From NCBI GenBank assembly GCA_010094025.1, contig ML991771.1, forward strand, positions 62,001 to 126,000: a stretch of DNA of 64,000 nt, given 5' to 3'. The DNA comes from Viridothelium virens. Taxonomy: Eukaryota; Ascomycota; Dothideomycetes; Trypetheliales; Trypetheliaceae. Both the position numbers and the translations under genes were made by a program. Below are positions 10,874 through 23,958 of this stretch, one piece after another (positions within the stretch are counted from its first letter, which is position 1; every line of letters begins with the position of its first letter). Under the pieces are notes generated by a model that was given only the letters and a program-made list of their open reading frames with translations, ran no database searches and was not told the DNA's origin.

Positions 10874-12716
10874 ATGAATCGGCTTCGCCAACGACTCTCC
10901 AGCACATCTCGACCAGCAGCTGCCGGAGCTTCAGCTCCACCTGTGTCCTCCGAGCCGAGATAAGACAAGCCGAATTTATACGACTTGAAAGTCATTAGAG
11001 ACTGCGATGTGGAGAAGTTCTACAGCTATACCTCTGGAAGATGGCTTTGGAACGAGAAGCAGCAATTCGAGCGCCGCTACGTCAAATTCAACCTGCCTGA
11101 GCTCCTCAACGTAGCGGCCCGAGCCACCGGTGCGAGACGCTGCGTTGAAGTCCAGAAATTGCCGGAAGGGAATTTCAGCAAGGCCTTCTTGATCACAATG
11201 GACGACGGGCAGCAAATCATCGCAAAACTCCCGATCCCAAATGCCGGCCGGTCACATTATACTACTGCTAGCGAAGCCGCAACGATGGACTATGTGAGAC
11301 GCTCACTCTTCTATCCCTTCTTCAGATTTGGATCAGTAGATAGCTAATGTGGTTGTCAATGTCAGGTCCGGAACATTCTTCAAATACCCGCCCCCAATGT
11401 TCTCGCTTGGAGTTCTTCGAGAGACAATCCGGTCGCAGCAGAATACATCCTGATGGAACGTAGCAGAGGCGTGGAGCTGGGTAAGATCTGGGATGAAGTG
11501 TCGTGGGAGGACAGACTTCAAATCGTCGAAAGCTTGGTCAGCTACGAGAAAGCCTTTGTCTCGGCCAATCTGCCGATGTACGGCAGCATATACTATGCGA
11601 AGGATCTGAAGAACTTGAAATCGAGTCAATTGGTCCAGACAGGAGGATTAGACAACCAAGAAAAGTCCTTCGCCATTGGCCCAACCACGAACAGAGCGTT
11701 CTTCGACGATGGGAGGGATTCTGTCGAGGTCAATCGTGGCCCATGTACGTTCCATTACTTCGCCTGATGGTCCCTAGGCTAATCTCATGACAGGGCCATC
11801 GCTCGAGGAATACATCTTTTCCCGCGCCGATCGAGAATTCGCATGCCTGGACAAGTTCTCAACCTATCCGAGCCAGCAAGGGCTCACCAACGGTCCACAC
11901 CTGTACCATCCTACCAAAACTTTCAAGCTCGAAGTCCTCCAGAATTACATGAAGGTAGCATCTCGTATATTGGCAAATGATCCCGGCCTATCGAAAGCAG
12001 TGTTGTGGCATTCTGATCTACATGCTGACAATATATTCGTCGATCCGAATCAACCAACAAAGATACTAGATATCATCGACTGGCAAGCCGTGAACGTGTC
12101 GCCACCTTTTCTTCAGGCTCGCCATCCGTCACTTATTAACTTCGAGGGGCCGATCCCCGAGGGTTTTGATCCAATCCTGCTTCCAGATAATTTCGAGCAG
12201 CTAAGCAAGGAAGAGCAACAGCAGGCCAAGAATCTTCGGGCCGCCCAATCCATCTACAAGCTCTATGAGATTCAAATGCTTGGTGAGTGCCCCGAGATTG
12301 CTCGTGCGCTGCGCTACAGAGAATCTCTCCTTGGACAAATCACAGGGATTGCAAGTTCTGTGGCCAGTGATGGGGAAGTGATTCTTCAAGGAATGCTCAT
12401 ACAACTACACGACAACTGGTCCGAGTGTATCGGATCTTCCACCCCGTGCCCCCTTACCTTTTCTGCAAATGATCGGACCCAACAAGCAGAACTTCAGGCC
12501 AAATGGAGTGAAGGTGTTGAACTCATGCACGATCTACTGACTGACATTGGCGCTTACCAAGGATGGGATGGTTGGGTCAATCACGACAATTATGAAATAT
12601 ACAAGGAACGGCTAGCCAGGTGCCGAGAGGAATTCTTCAATCGTCATGCGGCAACCGAAGGTGAGAAAAGACAGTGGGCTCAAGCTTGGCCATTTGAGGA
12701 TAAGCCGGACTTATAG
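10874..12716 (+). CDS. AIM9-like mitochondrial phosphotransferase (APH/choline-kinase fold)
   Basis: An aminoglycoside-phosphotransferase-fold protein of the fungal AIM9 group; the substrate is unknown in the family. Firm exons are 11366-11744 and 11794-12716, with an upstream exon ending at 11293. The conserved start FYSYTSGRWLWNEKQQ has no ATG in frame before a stop. I therefore propose a leader exon 10874-10942 (MNRLRQRLSSTSRP: Arg/Ser-rich, no acids, a classical mitochondrial presequence) joined to 11015-11293. That gives 549 aa in frame, but the donor (gtgtcc) is weak, so the N-terminus is uncertain. Kinase features: ATP-site region KLPEGNFSKAF, then AKLP with the lysine. The catalytic loop is HSDLHADNIFVD and the metal site is IIDWQ. 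Fungi often carry several paralogues of this family. Confidence 0.8.
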
Positions 12717-14174
12717 GACAGAACATGACGATTGATTTTAGGAACATGGGCTTCCAAGTATTTTGTTAAGATCGGTATCATTTCCAGTCTGAGAGAGCTT
12801 GGTCTGGGTTCGGTTGTGTCTCTTGGTCTGAGTTTGTTGTCGCTTTTCTGTCCAATCGACCCGCCAGATGCAAAAATCCCGAGTTTCAGCCTCGATGAAG
12901 GCATTATGTCTTCTTGCTGCTACCCTTCTCATGGGGCTCATCGATCGGCCACTCGTCTGATCACTTTAGCTGTCACTTGGAAAAAAAGAACTGGAATCCC
13001 TTATTCTGGAAAATAGAGGGGTGCCGGTGTGGGGCACCTGTATATATAGCTGTACACTACATAGCCGCCTCCAGGTCGACTGAGATAGCCTATGAATCAA
13101 CAGTAATATGGTAATAATGACAAGTTCTCCATTCCCAACCTAAGCGTCTTAAGCTTACTAATCCTCGTCCTAGGACCGATTCTGTCCCAGCATACTTAGT
13201 TCTTAAAAACAATTTGTACTAATACATCTTGTTCTAGGACGACTTTTACCCCAATATTCAGTCTATGACACGTCTTTACCAATTCACCAAAAACCATAGA
13301 CCATAGATCAAAGGCTAGATCCTCTCTCCGCATCTGTCAAGAGGTCCTATTGGGAAGATACGTCCTGCTGAAGGTTGGCAGGAAATGTATGTTATTAGTA
13401 AGGGAGGGATCACCATCACCTTCATCTCACGTATTTGTAGCACCGTCGTGCCTAGTCAGTGGTAGAACTCGCATAAGAATGTCAAGGAATAGCAGCCATA
13501 TCGACATTGACTCTGACTTGGATCGCTACTGTTCAATTCTACCCCAAAAATCCGCTCAACAATCATCATGACAAGTCGCATATGTACAGTCTCATAATCT
13601 CGCCTGCTCACAATCTCGTTTGGCGTCTCTCGAACGACTGTTAATCGAAGACATGCGCCAGCGCACCAACCCAGACGTATCAAGTCGACAAGAACTGCAG
13701 GCCCGAGAAGACCCATGGGGGAATAACTTAAATTCAGGACATGATAGAACCAAGCCACCAGGAAAATAAACACCGCTTCCCTCCCTAGGTTCCCAAATCG
13801 CCATAAAAGACTAGAAAGGAAGATGAAGGGAAGAGAGATGGGATAAAATCGCAGCCAAATAACACGCTAATCATTTTTTCTGAATCCCAGGTGGGAGAAG
13901 CAAATCAACAAGCACCCAAGTGATTCCCAATAGATGATCCTAATCAATCGTGTCAAGCGCGTGAGTGGAAAGGAGGGAAATGAAGAATTTCCAATTTCGC
14001 ACCAAGCACTCAAGTATTCGTAGAAAGGGTTGGGAGTGGTCCAACCTGCATACCGCTCCACTTACTATGTCTCAAAAATATGTGCGCTTCCTAAACTTCA
14101 TTCCGAACTCGCTTTTCAAGAAGTCGACCAGCTAGATCTCTTAGTCTCTTTACCTCCTGCAAGCCCCCACCCCC
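12717..14174. other. Intergenic between convergent genes
   Basis: 1.46 kb lie between the AIM9-like gene (+) and the RhoGAP gene (-). I see no gene. At 13158-13256 two imperfect copies of a unit resembling tactaat...tcctaggac...ccc sit about 60 bp apart. This may be a small repeat remnant. Confidence 0.5.
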
Positions 14175-17100
14175 TTATCTCGGGATTGGGAGCCTCCTGG
14201 ACGATTCCTGATATTCCTTCCCCGCCTGATGCTGATGAATCTGCTTCTCCAGACTCGACTGCTGCAGCTGGGGCGCCGCCTGCTCATCCTTCAACACGCC
14301 CACCCCAACACCACTTCCGCTCTCCGCCCCACTCAAGGCGCTCGCAGATCGAGATCCCTGGCTCCCACTTGCCGCGCCTCCTCCACTACCACCGCTAAAG
14401 ATCATCTTAACATGCTCCAACATGGTCTGCACCACCTTCCGCTGATCCATCATATCCTCCATCTCCTGCTGCAGGCTGGGCGGGCGCATGATAGTCGGGG
14501 CAAACACGACGGACAGGTTATGCGGCGTCATGAGGTTCTCGCGCTCCTGCTCCATCACGCGCGCCAGATGCAGCATCAGCGTCTCGAGGACGTCGAAGTG
14601 GCAGCGCGGCAGCGTCGCCACCGCGCTACGCACCGTGTTCGCGCGCACGCTGCCATCCTCGATGTTGCGCACCGCCTCGATCAGGAGGTCGTACACCTCG
14701 GGCGCGATGAGGGGGACGGGTAGTTTGCGGAAGTACTGCTTGAGGGCGGAGGTGACGGCGTGGATGTCGAGGTCCGGGTCCGAGATGTCGTAGTCGGGGT
14801 CCTTCTCGAAGCCGAGCTGGATCACCTTGACTTGTCCGCTGCCGCCAGATTTGCGGTAGATGCCTTCTTGGTTCATGCCGCGGGCTTCGACTTCGGCGAT
14901 GCAGTGCGTGACGATGGACGGGATCGGGAGGCGCTCGTGGTGGCAGCGGGAGGCGAGGTCGGAGCCGAAGAGGACTGTGCGGAGGTGAGTTAGTTAGGCA
15001 GTCAGTCACACCAGCAGTGAGCATTGAAATGGCATAGCGCAAGGAAAATCGATGGGGAGAATGGAAAATGGAGGTCTGAGTACATACCTGAAGGCGGCTC
15101 GGCAGCAACCAGATTCGAATTGCTGTTGACCTGTTTCAATCCCGCAGTCGCTGCGCCCTTGAGCGCGTTCCCACGCTCCCGCTCCTTCTGCGCATTGCCA
15201 AAGAAGGCTCCGAAACCAGGTGTCTGTCTCTCCCGGCTTCCTTGATCGTGCGTGATCCTAGGCTGCGACCCTTCCCGCTCGCGCTCTCGAATTGTCGAGC
15301 TCGAGTCTGCCGAGTCGTGCCTTGGCATCTGCCCGTATGGTGTGCCCTCGAGATTGTAAACTCCATCCTTCGGCATCTGCCCCGATGGGAAGCGGTCGCC
15401 CGACGCAAAGGCGCCCTTGAGGCCTTTGGAAATGTTCTTGGCAACGCCTTGACCGCCCTTCCGCCAGTTGAATTTCTTGGCCGCCTGAGGCTTATTGATC
15501 CTGACGAGCTGAGGTGCACCAAGGACGGTAGCAGATTCGCCGTCCTCGGGCCCCATGATTGTCGCTGCCAGAGGAGTTTCGACTACAGGAGTACTGGCGC
15601 TGCGCTGGTCTACATACGTCGAAGTAGTGGTTGATGATTCCGATCTATTATCCTTCTGGTGATGGGTATAGATGCCCAGGCCATTCGCTGAGGGACGGCC
15701 ACCATCGAACGAGTTCCCGGGTTGGCGGTTGGCCTTGTACAGATCTTGGATGTTATGAACGAGTTGACCATTGAGCTCATTGAGCTGTTGGTTTTTTGTG
15801 CTCAGAGATTCGTACTCTTGGAAACCCTTGTCTTTCATCTGGATTAGGTTAGAGATCTCATCAGTAAGTTCGTTTCGCCGGTGAATGAGATCTTCGATTT
15901 GTGAGCCTAGGCTGTCCTTGAGTTTCTGCAAAGAGCTTGCAAACTCGGCGAGAATATCTGATTGCAGTTGTGTCAAATCGAGGGGCTTGCCGCTGTCCTT
16001 TGCCTTGCTGAGGTGGTCCGTCATTACCTCAAGCTCGCGAACAACTATCTCTTTTTGAGTATCTAGGAAAGCCACAGTAGAGCGTTTTTGCCGCAATTCC
16101 GTGTTGACCTGCTGCATATCGGCGGATCCGTGGACCTTCTCCAGAAGTGCATTCTTTTCTGTTTCCAGCTCTGTGATCCTTGATTGTGCGCGGCGCAACT
16201 GGTTCTTCAGCTGGGATGTCTCTTCTTTTCCATCCGGACCCGAGAATGTCGGGCTACTGATCTCCATTGTGCCCGTCTTTGGTGAATTCCATTCATTGGT
16301 ACCAGGCGATCTCCACTTTTGTGAACCCCTGTCACTGAAACTACGTCCATGCTTGACAGCATTCGAAACCCGACGCATCATCGAACCATTGACCGTACCG
16401 TCCTCATTGCGTATTATCCGGGCCATCTCTTCTTCCATCGACAATTCACCTGGCGCGCTATCCTCAGGAATGGTAGCCTGTGTTGCTGAGGGGAAACCCT
16501 CCGTGTATTCTGTTTGGACGCTACTGATCGAGCCATTAGCTCTGTGTCGCGAGTCAGAGGACGGTGCAGGTGGTGGAGCTCGAGGCGAAACGAAAGAATC
16601 GCCGGTTGGCAGGGCGTTAGTAGGTGAACGACGGCTGGCGCTACGAGTTGGAGGGGCGGGTGGATCTAGCACACTCTTTGAAACCGGTGATTCTATAGGT
16701 TTGGAGATGGTGACACCACCATTAATCTTGGGGGAATTAGCAGGGAGCTCATATATAGCAGGAACGGACGAAGCAGAGCCTTTGCGATCGTGCCCTCTGT
16801 ATGGCGAGGAACCTTGAGATTCGGTAAGGACTTTGGACATGGCACTTTGTGGTACAGCACTTGAAGGCTGCGACCTCATGGCAGCGAGAGAGTCTCCTCG
16901 GGCGGGCCGCTCGACGTGAGAGTGTTTGGACATTTCCGGGGAAATTTGCCGTGATTGCGCATCCTCGAAGTGAGTGTCCCCTGACTCTGCCGTCGCATCC
17001 GTTGGCAGTGGACCTTCAATCTGCATTTCAGCTGTGCTCGCCTTCTTAGATCCAGTGGTGTCAGCAGGTGATGTGGCAGATGGAGACCGTGTGGCATCCG

Positions 17101-18636
17101 ATTTTGAGCTGCGGCGTGATTCAGCTTTCCGACTCTTAGGTACCTCCTGTAGTTTGAAGATGTCCGAGTTTGTGGAACTCCGTAGCGGATATGATTGAGG
17201 GTTGAGGTGTGGTCGTGGTCGCTCTTGCTTTTCAACTGTTGTATCGGGAAGATCCGAAGCAGCAACGTGATTGTTCTGTTCCTTCCGTCTCTTCAAAGTC
17301 TCGACCTTCTCACTTGATGGTTGCCAGCCCTTCTCCTGATATGCAATATGTGGACTACTTGCCGGTTTGCTGTTTCCCGATGTCGATCTTGAGGACTCAC
17401 GTTCCGCTGACGTCGATCGTGGCGACGAAGTAGATCCATTCTCCTTCATTACGTCTCTATGCGATGCGGAGTGAGGAACTCGACTGAAGTAATCCCTTGC
17501 AGCTTTTGTCTCTTCCGCAGTTGTGGCCGACTCGGTTCCATTTTCATTCAACTTGCGGCGTCGCGTGTGCGGAGCTGGTGTTGGAGCCGGATTGTTGTCG
17601 AGGGCAAGAGGGACAAAGAAACCATCATCCGCATTGGAGCCCTCCTGGTCCACGTTGCCCAAAGACGAGTGTCTGCGCTCGTAAGTGCCTGATGGCAAAG
17701 AGTTGTCTAATTCTATTTCAGCATCACGCAACGACACAAAGACCACCAGATCATCTGGGCCAATGCTCATACCTTTTCGAACAACATCACCGGGAGATGC
17801 TTCATGTTTGAGGTTCAACGTCGATGCTTCCTTCTTTGACCTTAACCTTGGTTTGGGAGCGGGAGCAGGAGACATGTCGCTCGGAGTATCGATCTGACTG
17901 TCGGAGGGCGGGGTTTCCAACTCTGCAGGCAACAAAGCTGCAGCATTCGGTGGTAACGCGGGTAAAGACTTCTCAAAGACACTCGTTCCTGTACCGTTGA
18001 GCGTTGAGGTATGTTGCCGTGATGCTTTCGATTTTTTCCGCCGTCGTGCCATTAATGATTCGTGGCAGGCCATGCAAAAAATTCCCTGCGAAGTGCGTGC
18101 ATATCGAAGGTTTTCGATCTTCCGCTTGCAATTCCGACACTTGAAGCAACTCGCACAGAATGCTTGCTCTCCCGTGAGAATGGCGAGATCCTCGATTTTG
18201 AGCCCGCACGCGCTACAGCTGTATGTACAGTTATTACATATTAGTGATCCGTCGCCGAGAAGGAGGAGGTTCGCATCGGAGTCGAGAAGGGTGCCGCAAG
18301 TATTACACCGGAAGCAGTCGATATGCCATCGATTGCCAGCTATACTAATGTTAGCCGATGAGGCACAGAATCTTGAATCAAGATGACTGGCGGTTGTATC
18401 AGGCAGTGATGGCCCTGATCAGCAGCACAGCCGTGTCCGTGTGGGGGCATACCTAATTCAAAAGCTTTGCCTTCCTCCAATATCTATTCCATGTATATTA
18501 GTCCTCCATGCCTGTTGTTGCCAGCTATCAGATTTGAGCGTACCTCTCCACAGCCTTTGCACGGGAACACGACTTCATCTGGATCTGCCATTGGAGTTTC
18601 CATGGGCGTCTCAGGGAAGACCTCCGGCGATTCCAT
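14175..18636 (-). CDS. LIM-domain Rho GTPase-activating protein (Rga1/Rga2 type)
   Basis: Stimulates GTP hydrolysis by a Rho-family GTPase, by homology Cdc42, in polarity and septation. Exons in transcript order are 18544-18636, 18453-18483, 15088-18339 and 14175-14974. They total 1391 aa with all phases consistent. LIM1 starts at CKGC (residues 26-29, crossing introns 1 and 2) and runs through HIDCFRCNTC. LIM2 has CSAC, then CASCFKCRNC, and ends near residue 135. A long disordered Ser/Pro-rich middle follows, with a coiled coil at about residues 745-890 (RITELETEKNALLEKV). The RhoGAP domain is at about 1126-1310, with the arginine finger in GIYRKSG and the conserved NLSVVFAPTIMRP. Two N-terminal LIMs plus a C-terminal GAP match Rga1/2 rather than Lrg1, which has three LIMs and an internal GAP. 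Confidence 0.95.
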
Positions 18637-19282
18637 GTTGAGCCTCAGGAGTCATACGGCCCGCCGAGGTGATGACTTCTCCTGACGGTTGAGCTGTCGA
18701 TGCTAGATTCGGAGGGTAGCGAAGGGAGATGGAGGATGCGCAGAGCTCCGGTGTCGCGTTCTGCAGGACGAGAAGGAAAGTGAGCGAGCGTGTGCACCAG
18801 CAAAAGTTAGTAAGTTTCAGTACTGTGGGGTATCGCAATTGAAGTGAACGGGGTCCGCTCGGGGGAAGCTGGCGCGGTCTGCCACCCGACTCGGCTGCGC
18901 CTGGACGGTGGCCGTGGTCGGAGGAGAATAAAGAATAGGTAGGTAGAGGACAGCGAGCGGAGATGCAATGGTAGCGTGGAGTTGAGGCAGAGGCCAGCCC
19001 TTCCTCTGACAGCAGCACGAGCGGAGAGGGTAGAGGAAGCCGGGGGATTGCAGGGTTAGGCGGGCGTGTCCTCAGTGCTCAGCAAGCGATGCTGCAAGAG
19101 GGTTGGGAACTGGGACTGGGGACTGGGAGTCTGGTAACACCGGGACTGGGGGGGATAGATGAGTGTACCGAACAGGCAAAGCCCTGGGCCCGGGCGAGTC
19201 TGAAACGAAGACGGTTCTTAGTACAGCAATACGGGCTCGTTCTCGTCTTCTGCTTGGGTCGTGGCCACCCTGGCGTTGGATT

Positions 19283-19306
19283 GTGGGATCGTGGGATCGT
19301 GGGATT
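19283..19306 (+). repeat. 8-bp tandem repeat, three units
   Basis: GTGGGATC occurs twice, followed by GTGGGATT, directly head to tail. A minor microsatellite in the gene-poor region. Confidence 0.8.
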
Positions 19307-22300
19307 ACTGAAGGGTGGAAGGTTACATGGTCCTCCTCTGCAATACTCATCGGAGGTACGCAATGACGGTCGCAGTGATGGTCGCAATGGTTGACGAGGG
19401 AGCATGTATGAACATGCTCATTGATTTGAGCCTTTCCGGCACCATCTCCCGCGGCTGGCGGCCAGTGGCTGACGATGAGCGGTCCATTGGTTGACGTGCT
19501 GAAGCTAATAGCAGCAGATCTGACATATTAAAAAACTTGTTCGCTCAGCGCGCGAACCATTTCCACCCTTTCCCTTCCACGCCTTTCCCCTTCGCTCCAC
19601 CCCGCAGGCCAAGCCGAACACCACCAAATCACCGAATCATCCCAAATCATCCACTCGTCCCAAATCGTCCCAATCAATCTAGCTCTCACCCTGCATCACC
19701 AATCACCACAACGCCCTGTCCACCATCAAAAGTCTGCCTTCTAAGTTCCGCCTACGCCTCTGCCGTCGACCTTGCTGTATGTACGGAAGAGTACACTTTT
19801 GTCTCACTCAGGGGCAGAGTCAGATAGTTACGCATACTCTACGCCTAAAAATATCGTCCACGTTGAGTTGTACGTAGGTGCGTACATCATTTCGCTCCGG
19901 AGTGAGTCGATGCCGGGATGGTCAGGGGTAGCGCAGTTCCCGCGTGTTTGCTTAGGTACGATGACAGGTCACTACTGTACTAATGACTGTGGTGTCGATG
20001 ATGGAATGATAGGATGATGGGTGAGCCAGGTGTTCCTGGCCCGATCATGTCAGCCCTCTCCACGAGCCAAAGGCGATCGGAAGGGCGGATCAATGGGTGA
20101 ATGGGGTACATCGGGGGATCAGGAATCACGACGATCGTGCTGAGTCCCTTGTGTCTCCACTGCGTCCAGCACGGCCCAAGGAGATTTAAGGTTGCTGGCA
20201 CAATGCGCGTCTCTAGCGCCCGTACTCTACATAAAGGTACAGATCCGACGGATGTGTGTCCAGACCTTGACACGACTCTTTTCTTTTCGCCTCGGTCGAG
20301 TAAAGACTTCGGATCTACGGTCAGCATGCTTGACTGCACCCGAAATTGCTTTTGAAACGAATCCGCCCGCCCCCCTGCCCTCTTAAGCTTCTTCTGCTTC
20401 CGTAGCTACGGTCAGGCGACGAGCATGTTTCATGTTTGCGAGACGACACACCCTGGTGCCTCGTAAGAGCCTCATTCATAGTGGCGTTATGTACAAAGCA
20501 ACATGTCCTGTATTAGAGTCTTGTGCAGTCTTGTGGGGCATCTCGGTCATTTTAGATATTTCCGCTGTCTGTCAGTTCTATTAGCCCCCGAATCCTCTAA
20601 GATTCCACCAGCAGCCATACTGAAGTCAAAACGACTAAGAGACGCAACAAAGCATTCTTGGCCGGCATCAGACCAACTCTTGGGTAAGCAGCGGTGAGCA
20701 CAGGAGTAACGTGGACTTGACGTGTTCTATCCCTGGTGGTGAGGTTGCTGAGTTGAGCCACAGCCAACGCGTTTCAGGCGTGCATGCTTCAAGATCCTGC
20801 CGTCTTAGGAGCGCTTGCCAAAACTGAACATGATACCATCCCTTGGTCTTTCCCCGGTCCACGGGCATCGGGACGGGCAAAGGGACAAAACCAATACAGA
20901 TTCGCAATAATCGAGGATCATAAATCTTACCACTCGCTTGTGGAGTACGTTCTTCACGTTTCCTTCCGCAGTGCCTACGCCCTACTGCAGTTGTTTCAAT
21001 ACACCTCTCAGTCTTGACGGCATCACCTTCTGATCTGAGTTGCATACCTTGGCCTATAATACGTAGACCCCTGACAGCTCGATACGTTGAGGGCGTCTCA
21101 GTTTTTTGTGGTGCCTGCCATCGGACATGACATGCTTTCACCACGGCCCCAAGAAATCCCTCACTCCAGCAAGCCCATGCTTGGTATCCATAATCCAAGC
21201 TTACCCTAAGGATGACATCCACCCAGCCCTACCTATTCATGACATGCGGATCCGTGCAGGGCCAGTCGAACACGAACCACATGCTCGTAGAGTCATATCC
21301 CTAGCTGCAAGCGCCTCAGCTGTTCTCGACTGTTGCTTTCGACCTTGTCCATAGAAGGTGTTAGGCTTACGTGCTGCAAAGCATTGAGATGGCCCATGCC
21401 TACCATGATTCTTAGATCAACGCTGAGAGAAAGCGTTCTTCATTTCATCGACCAAATTGTTAGGCTAGAGTTAACAGTAGCTTTTTCCCACAATTATCCG
21501 TGAGGTCAATGGCCATCCAGATTGCGATCTTGTACTCTTTCAATCCATAACTTCAATGAAACCGTTGTCCATCGTACGGTAGCGAACATGCGATTCGATT
21601 GTAAGTCGCTATTGGGATACTGAGAAGATCTGTCATATTCGTTTGCTTGGAGGAGAGTTCTGCAGTAGAGCCGAAGTACCCAAGTAGTCTTCAAAGCATA
21701 AGAAGGATTAGAAGGACCCACTTCAAATCTCCGCCTATTTTACCTGTCTCACTCCACAGTCCAGGCTCGGGATTGCCTTAGCTACCTTACTCTTCAGGGC
21801 CATTCTGTTATCTTGTCATTTGCTATTTTGCTGATTTCTAGGCAACAGTCGGCGCCATAAACTTTTCCGCTCTGTAGGGCGACTGCGGGCCTCATCTCGT
21901 AAGGAGTCTCGCGGACCAGTCGACGGTCGCACATCCGGGATAGACAAACATCAACCAGGCGAAGATAGTTTACGTAGAATTGTTGGAAGCCTGGATCTTG
22001 CTTAACACAACTCTTTCTTGACTGGCGCTAAATCTCTGTAGGAGCATAGGACCCAGGAATGGGCCATTAAGGGGATTACATCCAGCCATAGCCATAACTC
22101 CGTCGGAATGTTCCGCTGAATCGTCGTGTCAGAACACCGACTGAGGATCACCGTTACATCAACTACTGTAACCCGTGTACAATTCGCAGCAGACAATGTT
22201 ATGTCTTCGTGATTTCGGTCCATCATCAAATACGCAGAAACGAGTTTTAACCCTCCGACAATTAGGGGCATAGCCTCCCGGATTTTGCGAACTGTGACTC

Positions 22301-22352
22301 CGATTCTCCGTTCCAACAGTCCAACGTGCATAAGATCCAGATTTTCGAAAGG

Positions 22353-22360
22353 TATAAATA
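22353..22360 (+). promoter_or_regulatory. TATA box of the first SDR gene
   Basis: TATAAATA lies 92 bp before the start codon at 22452, a normal distance for a fungal TATA promoter. TATA promoters often mark inducible genes. Confidence 0.6.
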
Positions 22361-22451
22361 AGCTTGCTCCCGTTGCATTTTGCTGTGGAGAAGCTATCGA
22401 GTCAAATTGTAATCGGATTAATCAGATAAATTTCAAAGGGTCAAAGTCAGA

Positions 22452-23550
22452 ATGTCTGACAAGCACATCGTACTTATTACTGGTGCGAATACCGGCATTG
22501 GTATTCACCTCTATCCCTACAGCTTTTCATTCCCAAGCTGACGTCTATACAGGTTATGAAGTGGTGAAAGCGCTTGCGTCTTCTTCACATGCGTACCATA
22601 TTCTTGTCGGGTCTCGTTCTATAGACAACGGAGACAAAGCAATTGCCGAGGTGAAGAAAGAGGCACCAAACACGACCAGCACCTTTGCAGTCATTCAAGT
22701 CGATGTCTCAAGCGACGACTCAATTAGAAAAGCCGTTGATCAAGTAAAAGCAAGTCTGGACCGTATTGACACGCTCATCAATAATGCTGGTGCGTCCAAT
22801 TTCTTCTTTCCAGCAGGGTTCCGCCAATCCTCTCAGTATAACCCTTCTATACGTTACTATAGCATAAACCCCTAACTCTTTCCAATCCAATCTTTCCGCA
22901 AAAGAGCAAGGAGCACAAAGAGAACCAGTCGCTTTCACGAAAGATCTTGCGCTTGCCCCCCAAAATTTCCTATCCCCCAACTTACATGACACGCCCCAAA
23001 TGAACCACCGCTCACCCTCTCACCAACAGGCTGGTCTCCCGACCAACAAATCGCCTCCGGCAAGCTCACAACCCGCCAAGCCTGGAACGCGGGCTACGAC
23101 GTCAACGTCTCGGGGACGCAAGTCATGACCGAAACCTTCATGCCGCTACTCCTCGCCTCCACCACAACCCCACGCCTCCTGTTCATCACGTCCGGCCTAT
23201 CCAGCCTCGCCGGCGCCGCCGACCCGAACTCAATGCGCTACACGAACCCGCCTGCGGGCTGGCCGAAGCCGCCCGGCCCCGTCTTCGTTGCGTATCGCAG
23301 TTCGAAGACCGCGCTGAACATGCTGATGCTCGACTGGGCGCGCATCCTGAAGAACGATGGCGTCAAGGTGTGGTCGATTAGCCCGGGGTTCTTGGCGACG
23401 GGGTTGGGCGCGGTGGGCGCGGATGCGTTGAGGTCGATGGGGGCGGGCGAGCCGAGGGTTGGGGGGGAGTTTATTAGGGATGTGGTGGAGGGGAAGAGGG
23501 ATGGGGATGCGGGAAAGGTGATTAATAAGGATGGGTTTCAGCCGTGGTAG
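22452..23550 (+). CDS. Short-chain dehydrogenase/reductase (classical SDR)
   Basis: An NAD(P)-dependent oxidoreductase acting on an alcohol/carbonyl pair; the substrate is unknown. The exons are 22452-22500, 22553-22789 and 23030-23550, giving 268 aa in frame. The second intron is long for this window (240 bp). Motifs: TGANTGIG for cofactor binding (the last Gly is split by intron 1), LINNAG split by intron 2, ITSGLSSLAG containing the catalytic Ser, and YRSSK as YxxxK. It then has the usual SPGFLATGL after strand 6. It resembles fungal cytosolic carbonyl reductases. It is the first gene of the 22.4-40.2 kb metabolic island, and the next SDR follows in the same orientation after 408 bp. Exon 3 is very C-rich, then becomes G-rich near 23380. 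Confidence 0.92.
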
Positions 23551-23958
23551 GAGGGAGGTGGGTCTTGTATATGTATATATCTCCCATTTCGAGAGAGAAA
23601 TTAGGGGGAGAAGGCAGCATTGACCTTGCGTAGTTCAATTATACGCTCGTTATAGTGGAAGAATCTTGTCCGTCGTCCGGATAGTTGCGTCTCTCGAAAT
23701 GTCGAGAACGATGATCGTGGACCAGGGGGCTGGTGCACTCTTGGAATTGTTACGACGTCCATTACTGATTCTTAGATGGACTCTGTTAGATGGCTACCTA
23801 GAATACTTGTCAGTCGTCGAAAGTGCAAGCAAAAGCTACAGGCGGGGATATCGGCAACTTGAGCGTTTCTCGACGTCATGTGCAGAGCAACATAAAACTA
23901 CCTATAACCGCGTGATTTCCAAAAGAGTGATAAATCAGATTCACGTTTGTTTTCCACC
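23551..23958. other. Spacer between the two SDR genes
   Basis: This holds the 3' region of the first SDR, with an ATATGTATATAT tract near 23570, and the promoter of the second. No other feature is seen. Confidence 0.5.

Larger units (their letters stand above)
18637..22451. other. Gene-poor region
   Basis: I can support no protein gene in 3.8 kb. The first few hundred bases are the 5' region of the RhoGAP gene. At 19550-19730 there is a strongly pyrimidine-rich, leader-like stretch with repeated CCCAAATCATCC-type words, but no coding region follows. Open frames such as 20668-21222 (-) and 22002-22331 (-) lack coding composition or any recognisable motif. Confidence 0.5.

Noticed and set aside
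20668-21222. 184-codon open frame on the minus strand in the gene-poor region
   Set aside because: Composition is Trp/Cys/Arg-rich without any domain, as expected for a chance frame.
22002-22331. 109-codon minus-strand frame before the first SDR
   Set aside because: It overlaps the SDR promoter region up to just short of the TATA box and shows no recognisable domain.
22790-23029. Possible extra exon inside the long SDR intron
   Set aside because: Removing the whole 240 bp joins NNAG to WSPDQQ in frame as expected of SDRs; no internal exon is needed.
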